In this document: positions 16,439-24,735 of the stretch, one piece after another | How positions within the stretch are numbered: the first letter of the stretch is position 1 | Layout: each line of letters begins with the position of its first letter | DNA from: HTCC5015 sp051747425 | GTDB lineage: Bacteria > Pseudomonadota > Gammaproteobacteria > HTCC5015 | DNA: 64,000 bases | Direction of reading: 5' to 3' | Assembly: GCA_051747425.1 (NCBI GenBank) | Contig: JBNJGD010000003.1 | Coordinates: forward strand, 62,001-126,000 | Position numbers and translations under genes: made by a program | The notes under the pieces: model-generated | What the model saw: only the letters and a program-made list of their open reading frames with translations | Told to the model about the DNA's origin: nothing | Database searches by the model: none

Positions 16439-19012
16439 ATGAAATCGAGATTGGCCGCGTGGTATGAGGCCACGGTTTTTCGCTTTCCCACCGCAGTGAT
16501 CATTTTGCTGCTCCTTTTGCTGGCGGGGAGCAGCTGGTACGCGCTGCAGTTGCGCATGGACGCCTCGGCGGATTCCCTGGTGCTGGAGAATGACGACGAT
16601 TTGCGCTACTTCCGCGAGGTGGCCGAGCGCTACGGTGAAGGCGACTTTCTGGTCATCGCCTACCGCCCCGAAGATGCCGACCTTTTTGCCCCCGAAACCC
16701 TGGAGCGGATCGACACACTGAGCGAGGACTTGCTCGCGGCGGTGCCGCAGCTGGACAGCGTTTTTACCCTGCTCGATGCGCCCCTGATCGACAGTCCACC
16801 GGTGGGTCTGTCCGACCTCGGCGACGGTTTACCCACCCTTCGCGATGAACGGGCCGACCGCGAGATGGCCCGACAAGAGTTGCGCTACGGTCCGGCCTAC
16901 GGCAACAACCTGGTCAGTGAGGAAGGTGATGTCACCGCCATGCTGCTCAGTTTCAAGCGCGATCAGCGCTACTTTGAACTGCTCGACAAACGCAATGAAT
17001 TGAGAAAAAAGGCCCGCAATGGGCAGCTGGAGGAGAGTGGCCGGGAACAACTCGAAAAGGTGGAAAGGACTTTCACCGAGTACAAGACGGCCTACAACGA
17101 TCAGCGCAGTGAGGATATCAAAACCATCCGAAGCCTGATGGAGCCACACCGCGAACACGGCAAGTTGTTTCTCGGTGGTGCTTCGATGATTGCCACGGAC
17201 ACACTTCAGTTTATTCGTGACGATCTCAAGATTTTTGGCCTGGGCATTTTTGTTTTGCTCGTGTTGACCATGGCGGTGATATTCCGCAAACCGCGCTGGG
17301 TAGTACTACCGCTTTTCAGTTGTGCCATGACGGCCCTGGTCACCACCGGTTTGCTGGGCTTGCTCGACTGGCCGATTTCGGTGATTTCATCCAACTACAT
17401 TTCCCTGTTGCTGATCATCACCCTGTCCATGAACATTCACCTGGTGGTGCGCTACCGCCTGTTGCACGCTGAAGAGCCCGAGCGGCCCCATCGTGAGCGG
17501 GTGCTGGAAACCATGCGCCAAATGGCGCGGCCGTGTTTTTTCATGACCATCACCACTATGGTCGCCTTCGCCTCGCTGGTGGTGAGCGGCATTCGGCCGG
17601 TGATCGACTTTGGCTACATGATGGTCTGCGGCGTGGCCATCGGCTTTGTCATCAGCTTTTTGGTATTTCCCCTTATTTTATCGATGCTCAAGCCGGGTGA
17701 GCCGACTTCCCCCCACGATCACACCGAGGCCTTTACCCTGGCCGTGGCGCGCACGACCCTGCGCCACGATCGCTGGGTGATGATTCTGTTTGTCGCTGTG
17801 GTAGCGATTACCGCTGTGGGTATTACTCGCCTGGAGGTGGAGAATCGCTTTATCGACTACTTCAAGGACGACACTGAAATTCACCAGGGCATGTTGGTAA
17901 TCGACCAAAAACTGGGTGGCACCACGCCGCTGGATGTGGTGATTCAGGCCCCCGAGTCTTTCTACCAGAAGCCCGGGGAGGAGGCGCTCTCGGATGAGGA
18001 AGCCATCTTTGGCGACGAGGCCGCGGCCGAAGACGACGAGGACGCCTGGCTGGCCGATGCCTACGCCGACGAGGATGAAAGCGAGCTGCCCGAGAGTTAC
18101 TGGTTTACACCCCGCGGCTTTGAGGAGCTGGAGCGGGTGCACGACTACCTGGACAGCGTTCCCGAGATCGGCAAGGTCATGTCCCTGGCGACGGCGGTCA
18201 AGATGGTGCGCAGCGTCAACGGCGGCGATCCCCTGGGGCCCTTTGAAACCTCGATACTGCGCAAGAACATGCCCGAGGCCATGAGCAGCAATCTGGTGGA
18301 ACCCTACTGGAGCATCGAGGGACACGAAGTGCGACTGACCACCCGGGTGCGTGATTCCAACCCCTCGCTGCGGCGCAATGAACTGATTCAGCGCGTGCGC
18401 GAGCACCTCACCGGCGAGATGGGTTACTCCGAAGAACAGGTGCGCCTGTCGGGTATGTTGGTGCTCTATAACAACATGCTGCAGAGCCTGTTTGATTCGC
18501 AGATTCAGACTCTGGGCGCGGTGTTGCTGGCCATCTTCCTGATGTTCCTGGTGCTGTTCCGCTCGGTGGCGGTGTCGCTGGTGACCATTGTGCCCAATGC
18601 CCTGGCGGCGGTTTCGATCCTCGGCCTGATCGGCTGGCTGGGTATTCCCCTGGATTTCATGACCATTACTATCGCTGCGATTACCATCGGCATTGCCGTG
18701 GATGACGCCATTCACTACATCCACAATGTACGCGAGGCGCTGTCGGAAAACGGCATGCGCTACCGCGAGGCTATTCCCCGGGCCCACGGCAGTGTGGGCA
18801 AGGCCATGTTCTATACCACGCTGACCATCATCATGGGCTTCTCCATTCTCGTCCTGTCCAATTTTGTGCCCTCGGTCTACTTTGGCGTGCTCGCCGGCAT
18901 CGCCATGTTTGTCGCCCTGGTGTGCAACCTGGTGCTTCTGCCCAGCCTGGTGGTATGGCTTAAGCCCATGGGCCCCGAGGGTGCCGGGGAGGAGTCGGAG
19001 AGCGCCGCATGA
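16439..19012 (+). CDS. RND/MMPL family exporter
   Basis: Inner-membrane RND-superfamily protein (857 residues) with two repeats of one helix, a periplasmic domain and five helices (LLLLLAGSSWYALQL; then the sterol-sensing-like block near IFVLLVLTMAVIF; second half from LFVAVVAITAVGI and AVLLAIFLMFLVLF to GIAVDDAIHYIHNVREAL). The start at 16439 is preferred to 16361 because GAGGCAGG sits 8 bases before it. An unusually acidic stretch (about residues 513-552, with DEEAIFGDEAAAEDDEDAW) interrupts the second periplasmic domain. Members move lipids, hopanoids or other hydrophobic compounds, usually with an outer-membrane lipoprotein-sorting protein. No such partner is adjacent here. It overlaps the next gene by ATGA. 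Confidence 0.87.
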   Translation: MKSRLAAWYEATVFRFPTAVIILLLLLLAGSSWYALQLRMDASADSLVLENDDDLRYFREVAERYGEGDFLVIAYRPEDADLFAPETLERIDTLSEDLLAAVPQLDSVFTLLDAPLIDSPPVGLSDLGDGLPTLRDERADREMARQELRYGPAYGNNLVSEEGDVTAMLLSFKRDQRYFELLDKRNELRKKARNGQLEESGREQLEKVERTFTEYKTAYNDQRSEDIKTIRSLMEPHREHGKLFLGGASMIATDTLQFIRDDLKIFGLGIFVLLVLTMAVIFRKPRWVVLPLFSCAMTALVTTGLLGLLDWPISVISSNYISLLLIITLSMNIHLVVRYRLLHAEEPERPHRERVLETMRQMARPCFFMTITTMVAFASLVVSGIRPVIDFGYMMVCGVAIGFVISFLVFPLILSMLKPGEPTSPHDHTEAFTLAVARTTLRHDRWVMILFVAVVAITAVGITRLEVENRFIDYFKDDTEIHQGMLVIDQKLGGTTPLDVVIQAPESFYQKPGEEALSDEEAIFGDEAAAEDDEDAWLADAYADEDESELPESYWFTPRGFEELERVHDYLDSVPEIGKVMSLATAVKMVRSVNGGDPLGPFETSILRKNMPEAMSSNLVEPYWSIEGHEVRLTTRVRDSNPSLRRNELIQRVREHLTGEMGYSEEQVRLSGMLVLYNNMLQSLFDSQIQTLGAVLLAIFLMFLVLFRSVAVSLVTIVPNALAAVSILGLIGWLGIPLDFMTITIAAITIGIAVDDAIHYIHNVREALSENGMRYREAIPRAHGSVGKAMFYTTLTIIMGFSILVLSNFVPSVYFGVLAGIAMFVALVCNLVLLPSLVVWLKPMGPEGAGEESESAA

Positions 19013-19995
19013 GTTTGAATTCGGTGGCCATCATCGGCGCCGGCATGGCCGGTGTGACTTGTGCCTCGCGCTTGATGCTGGAGGTGCCCGAGGTCGTGGT
19101 GTTTGAAAAGAACCCCAAGCCGGGCGGGCGCATGACCTCGATTGCCTTTGACGAATTTCAATGCGATTTGGGGGCTCAGTATTTCACCGCCAGCGACGAG
19201 GAATTTGTTGCCCACCTGGCCACCTGGGAAGAGGAGTGGCTGATCGATCGCTGGTCCGGCTGGTTGGTGGAGCTCGAGGACGGCCAGGCCATGACCCGCG
19301 ACGACGAAGTGGTGCGCTATGTCGGCCGTCCCGGCATGGACGCCATTGTCGACAAGCTGGGGGAGTTTTGTTCGCTTCGCTGTGGTCTGGAGATCGTCGA
19401 TCTGGAGCGCCGCGGACAGCTGTGGTTTCTGCGCGATCAAACGGGCGCCGAGCACGGTCCCTTTGATGCTGTGGTCAGCGCAGTCCCGGCGCCACTGGCA
19501 AAAGACCTCTTGATGGCCAGTCCGCGGCTGGCGACGCTGGCCGGCGAGGTCGAAATTCAGCCCAACTGGGTTGTCATACTGGGCTATCAGAACCCACTCA
19601 ACCTGGGCTTCGATGCCGCCAATCTGGTTGGCTCCGACATCACCTGGATGGCCAACAACGCCAGCAAGCCGGGACGAGAGGGCTGGGATGTGTGGCTGTT
19701 ACAAGTGGGAAATGAGTGGTCGGCGCAACACACCGAAGCCTCGCCCGAGGCGGTGATCGCTGAAATGTTGGCCGCCTTTGATTGCGCCACCGGGCGCGAA
19801 AACCCGGTTCCCGATCTGGCCAAGGCCCATCTGTGGCAGCACTCCCTGGTGATCAACCCGCTGGCCTGCGGCCATCTTTATCACGAGCGCCTCCGCCTGG
19901 GCGCCTGCGGCGACTGGTGTCAGGCCTCGCGGGTGGAGGGCGCTTTTCAAAGCGGGGCGTCCATGGCCGAGCGCCTGCTCGAGGAGGTCGAGTGA
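19009..19995 (+). CDS. FAD-dependent amine-oxidase/renalase-like oxidoreductase
   Basis: Flavoprotein of 328 residues with an N-terminal Rossmann dinucleotide-binding motif (VAIIGAGMAGVTCA), an acidic strand end (VVVFEKNPKPGGRM) and a C-terminal FAD motif (RLGACGDWCQASRVEGAFQS). This is the NAD(P)/FAD-binding, renalase-like group common in proteobacteria, with no agreed substrate. It is translationally coupled to the RND gene, so it might act on the same lipid-like substrate, but that is speculation. It ends 2 bp before hslR. Confidence 0.82.
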   Translation: MSLNSVAIIGAGMAGVTCASRLMLEVPEVVVFEKNPKPGGRMTSIAFDEFQCDLGAQYFTASDEEFVAHLATWEEEWLIDRWSGWLVELEDGQAMTRDDEVVRYVGRPGMDAIVDKLGEFCSLRCGLEIVDLERRGQLWFLRDQTGAEHGPFDAVVSAVPAPLAKDLLMASPRLATLAGEVEIQPNWVVILGYQNPLNLGFDAANLVGSDITWMANNASKPGREGWDVWLLQVGNEWSAQHTEASPEAVIAEMLAAFDCATGRENPVPDLAKAHLWQHSLVINPLACGHLYHERLRLGACGDWCQASRVEGAFQSGASMAERLLEEVE

Positions 19996-19997
19996 CC

Positions 19998-20402
19998 ATG
20001 GCACAAGAACCGGGCAAACCACTGCGCCTGGACAAGTGGCTGTGGGCGGCCCGCTTTTACAAGACCCGTTCCCTGGCCACCGCCGCCATCAATGGCGGGC
20101 ATGTCCATCTTAACGACGAGAGGGTCAAGCCCGCCAAGGTGGTGGCGGTGGGCGATCGCGTGCGCATTCGCCGTGGACAGTGGGAGGCCACGGTTGTCGT
20201 CGAGGCATTGAGCGAGCGTCGCGGTCCGGCGCCGGTGGCCCGGACGCTCTACAGCGAGACCGAGGCCTCGGTGCAACAGCGCGAGGAGCGACAACTGCAC
20301 CAGCGCGCCGCTCGGGCGGCCATGCCGACCACCCCGGGACGCCCCGACAAACACACCCGTCGCCAATTGCAGCGCATCAAGAAAGGGCAAGAGCAGCCAT
20401 AA
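19998..20402 (+). CDS. hslR: Heat-shock ribosome-associated protein Hsp15 (S4 domain)
   Basis: RNA-binding S4-domain protein that in E. coli recycles free 50S subunits carrying nascent chains. The start is the ATG at 19998, preceded by GAGGAGG (about 10 bases upstream) inside the end of the preceding gene; the frame open further upstream is only overlap. Product 134 residues. The S4 motif LRLDKWLWAARFYKTRSLA and GHVHLNDERVKPAKVV are conserved, followed by a basic C-terminal tail (TRRQLQRIKKGQEQ). Confidence 0.92.
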   Translation: MAQEPGKPLRLDKWLWAARFYKTRSLATAAINGGHVHLNDERVKPAKVVAVGDRVRIRRGQWEATVVVEALSERRGPAPVARTLYSETEASVQQREERQLHQRAARAAMPTTPGRPDKHTRRQLQRIKKGQEQP

Positions 20403-20403
20403 C

Positions 20404-20418
20404 GCACAATTACTGTGC
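20404..20418. promoter_or_regulatory. Possible NtrC-like operator upstream of amt
   Basis: Perfect inverted repeat GCACA-ATTAC-TGTGC. It resembles the NtrC consensus GCACC-N5-GGTGC with the same half-site spacing and lies upstream of an ammonium transporter gene. The inner bases differ from consensus and the distance to the -24 element is short, so this is tentative. Confidence 0.35.
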
Positions 20419-20438
20419 ATTTTATAAAAAATGTGCCA

Positions 20439-20454
20439 TGGAGGGGCGGATGCA
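20439..20454 (+). promoter_or_regulatory. Possible sigma54 (-24/-12) promoter of amt
   Basis: TGGAGGGGCGGATGCA has GG and GC separated by exactly 10 bases (20440-20441 and 20452-20453), and TGC and the final A match the TGGCACG-N4-TTGCA consensus. About eight of twelve consensus positions agree. It would start transcription near 20466, some 57 bases before the amt start. Context (amt plus PII) supports nitrogen control. Confidence 0.35.
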
Positions 20455-20522
20455 CCATTGAGGGCGCTTCATGCCTGTGCATAATTTTCGCACTTTTTTC
20501 CGTGACAATGAGGTCGGGTGCG

Positions 20523-21707
20523 ATGAGTGAGTTGCAACAGGGTTCCAATGTTCTCTTTATTTTGCTGGGCGCCATCATGGTGTTTGCCATGCATGCCGGT
20601 TTTGCTTTCCTGGAAGTGGGGACAGTACGGCACAAGAATCAGGTTAACGCGTTGTCCAAAATCCTGACCGATTTTGCCGTGTCGGCGCTGGCCTATTTTT
20701 GCATTGGTTACTACCTCGCCTACAACGCGCATTTTTTCAGTGCCGCAGAGGTGCTGGTTCAGGGGCAGGGCTATGAGTTGGTGAAGTTTTTCTTCCTGAT
20801 GACTTTTGCCGCTGCGATCCCGGCGATCATTTCCGGCGGTATCGCCGAGCGCGCCCGCTTCTATCCCCAATTGGTGGCCACGGCCGTGTTGGTGGCGCTG
20901 GTCTACCCCCTGTTTGAGGGTGTGGTCTGGAACGGTAACTTTGGTTTCCAGGCCTGGCTTGAGGCCGAGTTCGGGGCCTCCTTTCACGACTTTGCCGGAT
21001 CGGTGGTGGTTCACGGTGTCGGTGGTTGGTTGGCGCTGGGAGCGGTTGTCATGCTCGGTGCACGGCGCGATCGTTACGGTGCCCGGGGCGCGGCTCACCC
21101 GCCCAGCAGTATCCCCTTTTTGGCTCTGGGGGCGTGGATACTCTCGGTGGGCTGGTTCGGCTTTAATGTGATGTCCGCGCAAACCGTCGAGGGCGTTTCC
21201 GGTTTGGTCGCCCTTAACTCGCTGATGGCCATGGTGGGCGGTATTGTCGTCGCGGTACTGCTGGGCAAGAACGACCCCGGCTTTTTGCACAACGGGCCAC
21301 TGGCCGGTCTGGTGGCTGTCTGTGCCGGTTCCGATGTCATGAACCCGGTGGGCGCCCTGATTACGGGTGGGGTGGCGGGCGCGCTGTTTGTATTCCTGTT
21401 TGAGTTCGTGCAAAACCGCCTGAAAATCGACGATGTGCTGGGTGTTTGGCCCCTTCATGGCATTTGCGGTGCCTGGGGTGGCATTGCCGCCGGTATTTTT
21501 GGCCTTGAGGCGCTCGGGGGGCTCGGTGGTGTCAGCCTGATCTCCCAGGTGATTGGCACCCTGGCGGGGGTGATTTTTGCCACCGTAGCCGGCTTTTTGG
21601 TCTATGGTTTGCTGGCAAAGACCATTGGCATCCGTCTGACTGATGAGGAAGAGTACAACGGTGCCGATTTGAGCATTCACAAAATTGGAGCGAATGCAGA
21701 GTTGTAA
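20523..21707 (+). CDS. amt: Ammonium transporter, Amt family
   Basis: Trimeric inner-membrane ammonium channel with 11 helices, 394 residues from the ATG at 20523 (MSELQQGSNVLFILLGAIMV), 8 bases after GAGGT. Longer in-frame starts at 20415 and 20508 give an implausible N-terminus. Both pore histidines are visible: VVHGVGGWLALGA (fifth helix) and PLHGICGAWGG (tenth helix). The conserved FAMHAGFAFLEVG region is present. The next gene encodes PII, the protein that blocks Amt when nitrogen is plentiful. Confidence 0.92.
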   Translation: MSELQQGSNVLFILLGAIMVFAMHAGFAFLEVGTVRHKNQVNALSKILTDFAVSALAYFCIGYYLAYNAHFFSAAEVLVQGQGYELVKFFFLMTFAAAIPAIISGGIAERARFYPQLVATAVLVALVYPLFEGVVWNGNFGFQAWLEAEFGASFHDFAGSVVVHGVGGWLALGAVVMLGARRDRYGARGAAHPPSSIPFLALGAWILSVGWFGFNVMSAQTVEGVSGLVALNSLMAMVGGIVVAVLLGKNDPGFLHNGPLAGLVAVCAGSDVMNPVGALITGGVAGALFVFLFEFVQNRLKIDDVLGVWPLHGICGAWGGIAAGIFGLEALGGLGGVSLISQVIGTLAGVIFATVAGFLVYGLLAKTIGIRLTDEEEYNGADLSIHKIGANAEL

Positions 21708-21717
21708 TCGGTTCCCT

Positions 21718-21755
21718 GTGCCGCAGGCGGTGAGCTTCAGCCCCGCTTGCGGTAC
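21718..21755 (+). other. Hairpin between amt and the PII gene
   Basis: A 13-base arm GTGCCGCAGGCGG (21718-21730) pairs with CCGCTTGCGGTAC (21743-21755), with two G-U pairs and a 12-base loop. No T run follows, so it is more likely an RNA-processing or partial-termination element than a full terminator. A TATAAT at 21767-21772 just after it has no well-spaced -35. Confidence 0.4.
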
Positions 21756-21826
21756 AATCCGGTGTTTATAATCGTGACAGACCAGTGATTCGCCAACACA
21801 ATTCGCCCAAGAGGGCAGAGTGAGTT

Positions 21827-22165
21827 ATGAAGAAAATCGAAGCCATTATCAAACCGTTTAAACTCGACGATGTGCGCGATGCGCTTTCTGACATCGGCGT
21901 TTCCGGCATGACTGTGATTGAAGTGAAGGGCTTTGGTCGCCAGAAGGGGCACACCGAGACCTATCGAGGTGCCGAGTATGTGGTGGATTTTTTGCCCAAG
22001 CTGAAGCTCGAGATCGTGGTTGCCGACGCGGATGCCGACGCCTGTGTCGAGGCCATTTCCCAGGCGGCCAAAACCGGCCAGATCGGAGACGGCAAGATTT
22101 TTGTCAGTGGCGTCGAGCGCGCCGTGCGCTTGCGCACCGGCGAAGAGGACGAGTCGGCCATCTAG
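21827..22165 (+). CDS. glnB: Nitrogen regulatory protein P-II
   Basis: Trimeric PII signalling protein, 112 residues, the usual length. The T-loop GHTETYRGAEYVVDF contains Tyr51, the uridylylation site. KTGQIGDGKIFV is the second PROSITE-type signature. Residues such as Lys3 and Asp54 resemble E. coli GlnB more than GlnK, although the position next to amt is the usual one for glnK, so the GlnB/GlnK name is uncertain. It binds 2-oxoglutarate and ATP and controls Amt, glutamine synthetase adenylylation and NtrB. Confidence 0.93.
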   Translation: MKKIEAIIKPFKLDDVRDALSDIGVSGMTVIEVKGFGRQKGHTETYRGAEYVVDFLPKLKLEIVVADADADACVEAISQAAKTGQIGDGKIFVSGVERAVRLRTGEEDESAI

Positions 22166-22216
22166 TCTCAGCAGCGGCCGGGGCCGGCGGCTGGCGGCTT
22201 TTCTGAGGCGGTCAGG

Positions 22217-22245
22217 CTGGCATCCCGCGCCGCGAGTGCTATTAT
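22217..22245 (+). promoter_or_regulatory. Putative promoter of the pcnB-folK-pan operon
   Basis: -35 CTGGCA (22217-22222), a 17-bp spacer and -10 TATTAT (22240-22245). The predicted transcript start near 22252 gives a leader of about 27 bases before the proposed ATC start. A weak GC-rich hairpin with TTTT (22172-22202) just upstream may end the PII transcript. Confidence 0.45.
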
Positions 22246-22265
22246 GCGCCACTTTACCGCCCGCC

Positions 22266-22281
22266 GAGGAGCTGTACTATC
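22266..22281 (+). promoter_or_regulatory. Shine-Dalgarno and ATC start region of pcnB
   Basis: GAGGAG (22266-22271) stands 7 bases before ATC (22279-22281). No ATG, GTG or TTG occurs in the pcnB frame between this site and the GTG at 22345, yet the residues encoded between (ADHPIVSGDIPRSV) look like conserved PcnB sequence. ATC is therefore the best start candidate. Confidence 0.55.
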
Positions 22282-23565
22282 GTTACACCCGTACGCATAG
22301 CGAGCGCTGACCACCCGATTGTCAGCGGCGACATTCCCAGATCCGTGAACAACATTCTCGAGCGCCTCAATGGCGCCGGTTTCGAGGCGTATCTGGTCGG
22401 CGGTTGTGTGCGCGATCTGTTGCTCGGCATACGGCCCAAGGACTTTGACATCGCCACCTCGGCAACGCCCGAAGAGGTGCGCAAGCTGTTTCGCAACTGT
22501 CGCCTGGTCGGGCGCCGCTTTCGCCTGGCGCATATTCTTCTCGGTCGCGATTTTATTGAGGTCGCCACTTTTCGCGCCGGTACCCCGGACGGGGCCGGCG
22601 ACGGTGTCGATCACAGCGATAGTGGTCGCATCTTGCGCGACAATGTCTACGGCAATATGGAAGAGGACGCCTTTCGCCGGGACTTTACCGTCAATGCGCT
22701 TTACTACGACATTCGCGATAATGCCATCGTCGATTATGTCGGCGCCATGGACGATATTCGCGCCCGTCGCCTTCGCTTGATTGGCGACCCAGAAACCCGC
22801 TACCGCGAAGACCCCGTGCGGATGCTGCGGGCCGTGCGCTTTGCCGCCAAACTCGGCTTTTCCATCGACGCCCGGACCGAGGCCCCGATTACTCATCTGG
22901 CCTTTCACCTCGAAGATATCCCGCCCGCGCGTCTGTTTGATGAAGTGATCAAGCTGTTGCAGTCGGGGCACGGCGTAGCCTCGCTGGATGGCCTTTGGAA
23001 GCACGATTTGCTGCGCTATTTGTTGCCCATGACATTCGGCAGCCTGTTGACCGAACGCGGTGATCACTGGCGTCGCATGCTGGAGCGAGCACTCAACAAT
23101 ACCGACACCCGGCTGGCCCAGGGCAAGTCGACCAACCCGGGGTTCCTGTACGGTGTGTTGCTGTGGCCGCCGCTGCGGGAGTGGTTGCTGGAAACCGGAG
23201 GCGCGACCCTGGAGGATGGCGCACCGCCGGTGATGCAGGTACAGCAGGCGGCCAGTGAGATTTTCGATCGCCAGATTCACTACACCGCCATTCCCCGCCG
23301 CTTTAGCCAAATGATTCGCGAGGTCTGGGTACTGCAGTACAAGCTGGAAAACTTCGGTGGCGAGCGCGCCCATGCACTGCTCGGCGACAAGCGTTTCCGC
23401 GCCGCCTATGACTTTCTCCTGCTGCGTGAGGAAAGCGGTGAAAACACCCGCGATCGCGGCGCTTTCTGGACCGAAATCCAGACGCTCGAGGACGAGCAGG
23501 ACCAACTCAAACTGGCTGCTACCCAGCCTCACCGCGGTCCGCGTCGCCGCCGTCGCCGCCGCTGA
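22279..23565 (+). CDS. pcnB: Poly(A) polymerase I
   Basis: Adds 3' poly(A) tails that promote RNA decay. It is a class-II nucleotidyltransferase with GGCVRDLLLG, the catalytic DFDIATSATP, the FRNCRLVGRRFRLAH block and LRDNVYGNMEEDAFRRDFTVNALYY. The tail is strikingly basic, ending in seven arginines, as is common for PcnB and distinguishes it from CCA-adding enzyme. The first usual start codon (GTG 22345) would drop conserved upstream residues. E. coli pcnB starts at AUU, so I propose the ATC at 22279 (428 residues); the secure minimum is 22345-23565. It heads a tight run with folK, dNK, panB and panC. Confidence 0.9.
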   Translation: MVTPVRIASADHPIVSGDIPRSVNNILERLNGAGFEAYLVGGCVRDLLLGIRPKDFDIATSATPEEVRKLFRNCRLVGRRFRLAHILLGRDFIEVATFRAGTPDGAGDGVDHSDSGRILRDNVYGNMEEDAFRRDFTVNALYYDIRDNAIVDYVGAMDDIRARRLRLIGDPETRYREDPVRMLRAVRFAAKLGFSIDARTEAPITHLAFHLEDIPPARLFDEVIKLLQSGHGVASLDGLWKHDLLRYLLPMTFGSLLTERGDHWRRMLERALNNTDTRLAQGKSTNPGFLYGVLLWPPLREWLLETGGATLEDGAPPVMQVQQAASEIFDRQIHYTAIPRRFSQMIREVWVLQYKLENFGGERAHALLGDKRFRAAYDFLLLREESGENTRDRGAFWTEIQTLEDEQDQLKLAATQPHRGPRRRRRRR

Positions 23566-23567
23566 AT

Positions 23568-24080
23568 ATGCCCGCTGTGCGTTGTTATATCGGGCTCGGC
23601 AGCAATCGCTGCCAGCCGCGCCAGCAGATTGAACGCGCCCTGGAGCGGCTTCGCCATCACCCGCAGTGGCAAATCGTCGCCCAATCCCCTCTCTATCGCA
23701 GTGCTCCCATGGGGCCACAGGATCAGGACGATTACATCAATGCCGTGGTCGCCATCGATACGCCGCTCGCCCCCGGAGATCTGCTCGATGCCCTTCAAGC
23801 CATTGAACGGGAGCAGGGCCGGGAGCGCAGTCGGGAGCGCCGCTGGGGGCCGCGCACGCTGGATCTGGATATTCTGCTCTACGGCGATCGGGTGATCGAC
23901 AGCGAGCGTCTCACCGTGCCTCATCCCGGGCTGACTGAGCGCGCCTTTGTGTTGTATCCTCTGGTCGATATTGAGGCGGATATCGCGCTCCCCGACGGCC
24001 GTCGCATCGGCGACCTGCTGTCCCGGTGCTCCGGGCGGGGCTTACAGCGGCTGAGCGCCGGTGACGCAGTAGAGAAGTAA
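23568..24080 (+). CDS. folK: 2-amino-4-hydroxy-6-hydroxymethyldihydropteridine pyrophosphokinase
   Basis: HPPK transfers pyrophosphate from ATP to the pterin in folate synthesis. The product (170 residues) begins RCYIGLGSNRCQPRQQIE and holds the signature RWGPRTLDLDILLYGD with the Mg-binding aspartates, followed by PHPGLTERAFVLYPL. It starts 2 bp after the pcnB stop, an arrangement common in gammaproteobacteria. Confidence 0.95.
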   Translation: MPAVRCYIGLGSNRCQPRQQIERALERLRHHPQWQIVAQSPLYRSAPMGPQDQDDYINAVVAIDTPLAPGDLLDALQAIEREQGRERSRERRWGPRTLDLDILLYGDRVIDSERLTVPHPGLTERAFVLYPLVDIEADIALPDGRRIGDLLSRCSGRGLQRLSAGDAVEK

Positions 24081-24086
24081 CGAGGC

Positions 24087-24731
24087 ATGGCCGAAACCCC
24101 CAATTACATCGTCGTCGAAGGCCCCATCGGAGCCGGTAAAACCAGTCTCGCCAAGCGCCTGGCCCACAGTTATGGCAGCGAGCTTTTGCTGGAGGCCGCC
24201 GAGGCAAACCCCTTCCTGGAAAAGTTTTACCGCAACCCCCGGCAAAACGCCCTGGCGGCGCAAATGTTTTTTCTGATGCAGCGCGCCGGCCAGGTTCAGG
24301 ATTTGCGTCAGGGCGACATGTTCGAACCTGTGCGGGTGGCGGATTTTCTGGTGGAAAAGGACCGCCTGTTTGCCGAGCTGATTCTCAATACCGACGAACT
24401 GGCCCTGTACGAGCAGATGTACCAGCACTTGACTCTCGACATGCCACCGCCGGATCTGGTGATTTATTTGCAGGCGCCGGTGGATGTTTTGCAACAGCGC
24501 ATTGCCCGCCGCGGCGTGCCCATGGAACAGGGTATATCCGGCGACTATCTGCAGTCGCTGTGCGAATCCTACACGCGCTTTTTCTTTGACTACGATCGCG
24601 CGCCGCTTCTGGTGGTCAATGCCGAGTCGCTCAACTTTGTCGACTCCGAGGCCGACTACCGATGCCTGTTGGAACAGATTCCCCAGGTCACCAGTGGCCG
24701 CCACTACTTCAATCCCGAACCGATAGGGTAG
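24087..24731 (+). CDS. Deoxynucleoside kinase family protein
   Basis: P-loop kinase of the deoxynucleoside kinase family (214 residues) that would phosphorylate salvaged deoxynucleosides. It has Walker A GPIGAGKTS (residues 12-20), an FEPVRVADF region and an arginine-rich lid (QQRIARRGVPMEQG). Genes of this type sit between folK and panB in several gammaproteobacteria. The preferred base cannot be told from sequence. Confidence 0.85.
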   Translation: MAETPNYIVVEGPIGAGKTSLAKRLAHSYGSELLLEAAEANPFLEKFYRNPRQNALAAQMFFLMQRAGQVQDLRQGDMFEPVRVADFLVEKDRLFAELILNTDELALYEQMYQHLTLDMPPPDLVIYLQAPVDVLQQRIARRGVPMEQGISGDYLQSLCESYTRFFFDYDRAPLLVVNAESLNFVDSEADYRCLLEQIPQVTSGRHYFNPEPIG

Positions 24732-24735
24732 ACCG

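Noticed and set aside
21767..21772. TATAAT as the PII gene promoter
   Set aside because: The only -35-like hexamer (TTGCGG 21747-21752) is 14 bases away, too close; it may still act weakly.
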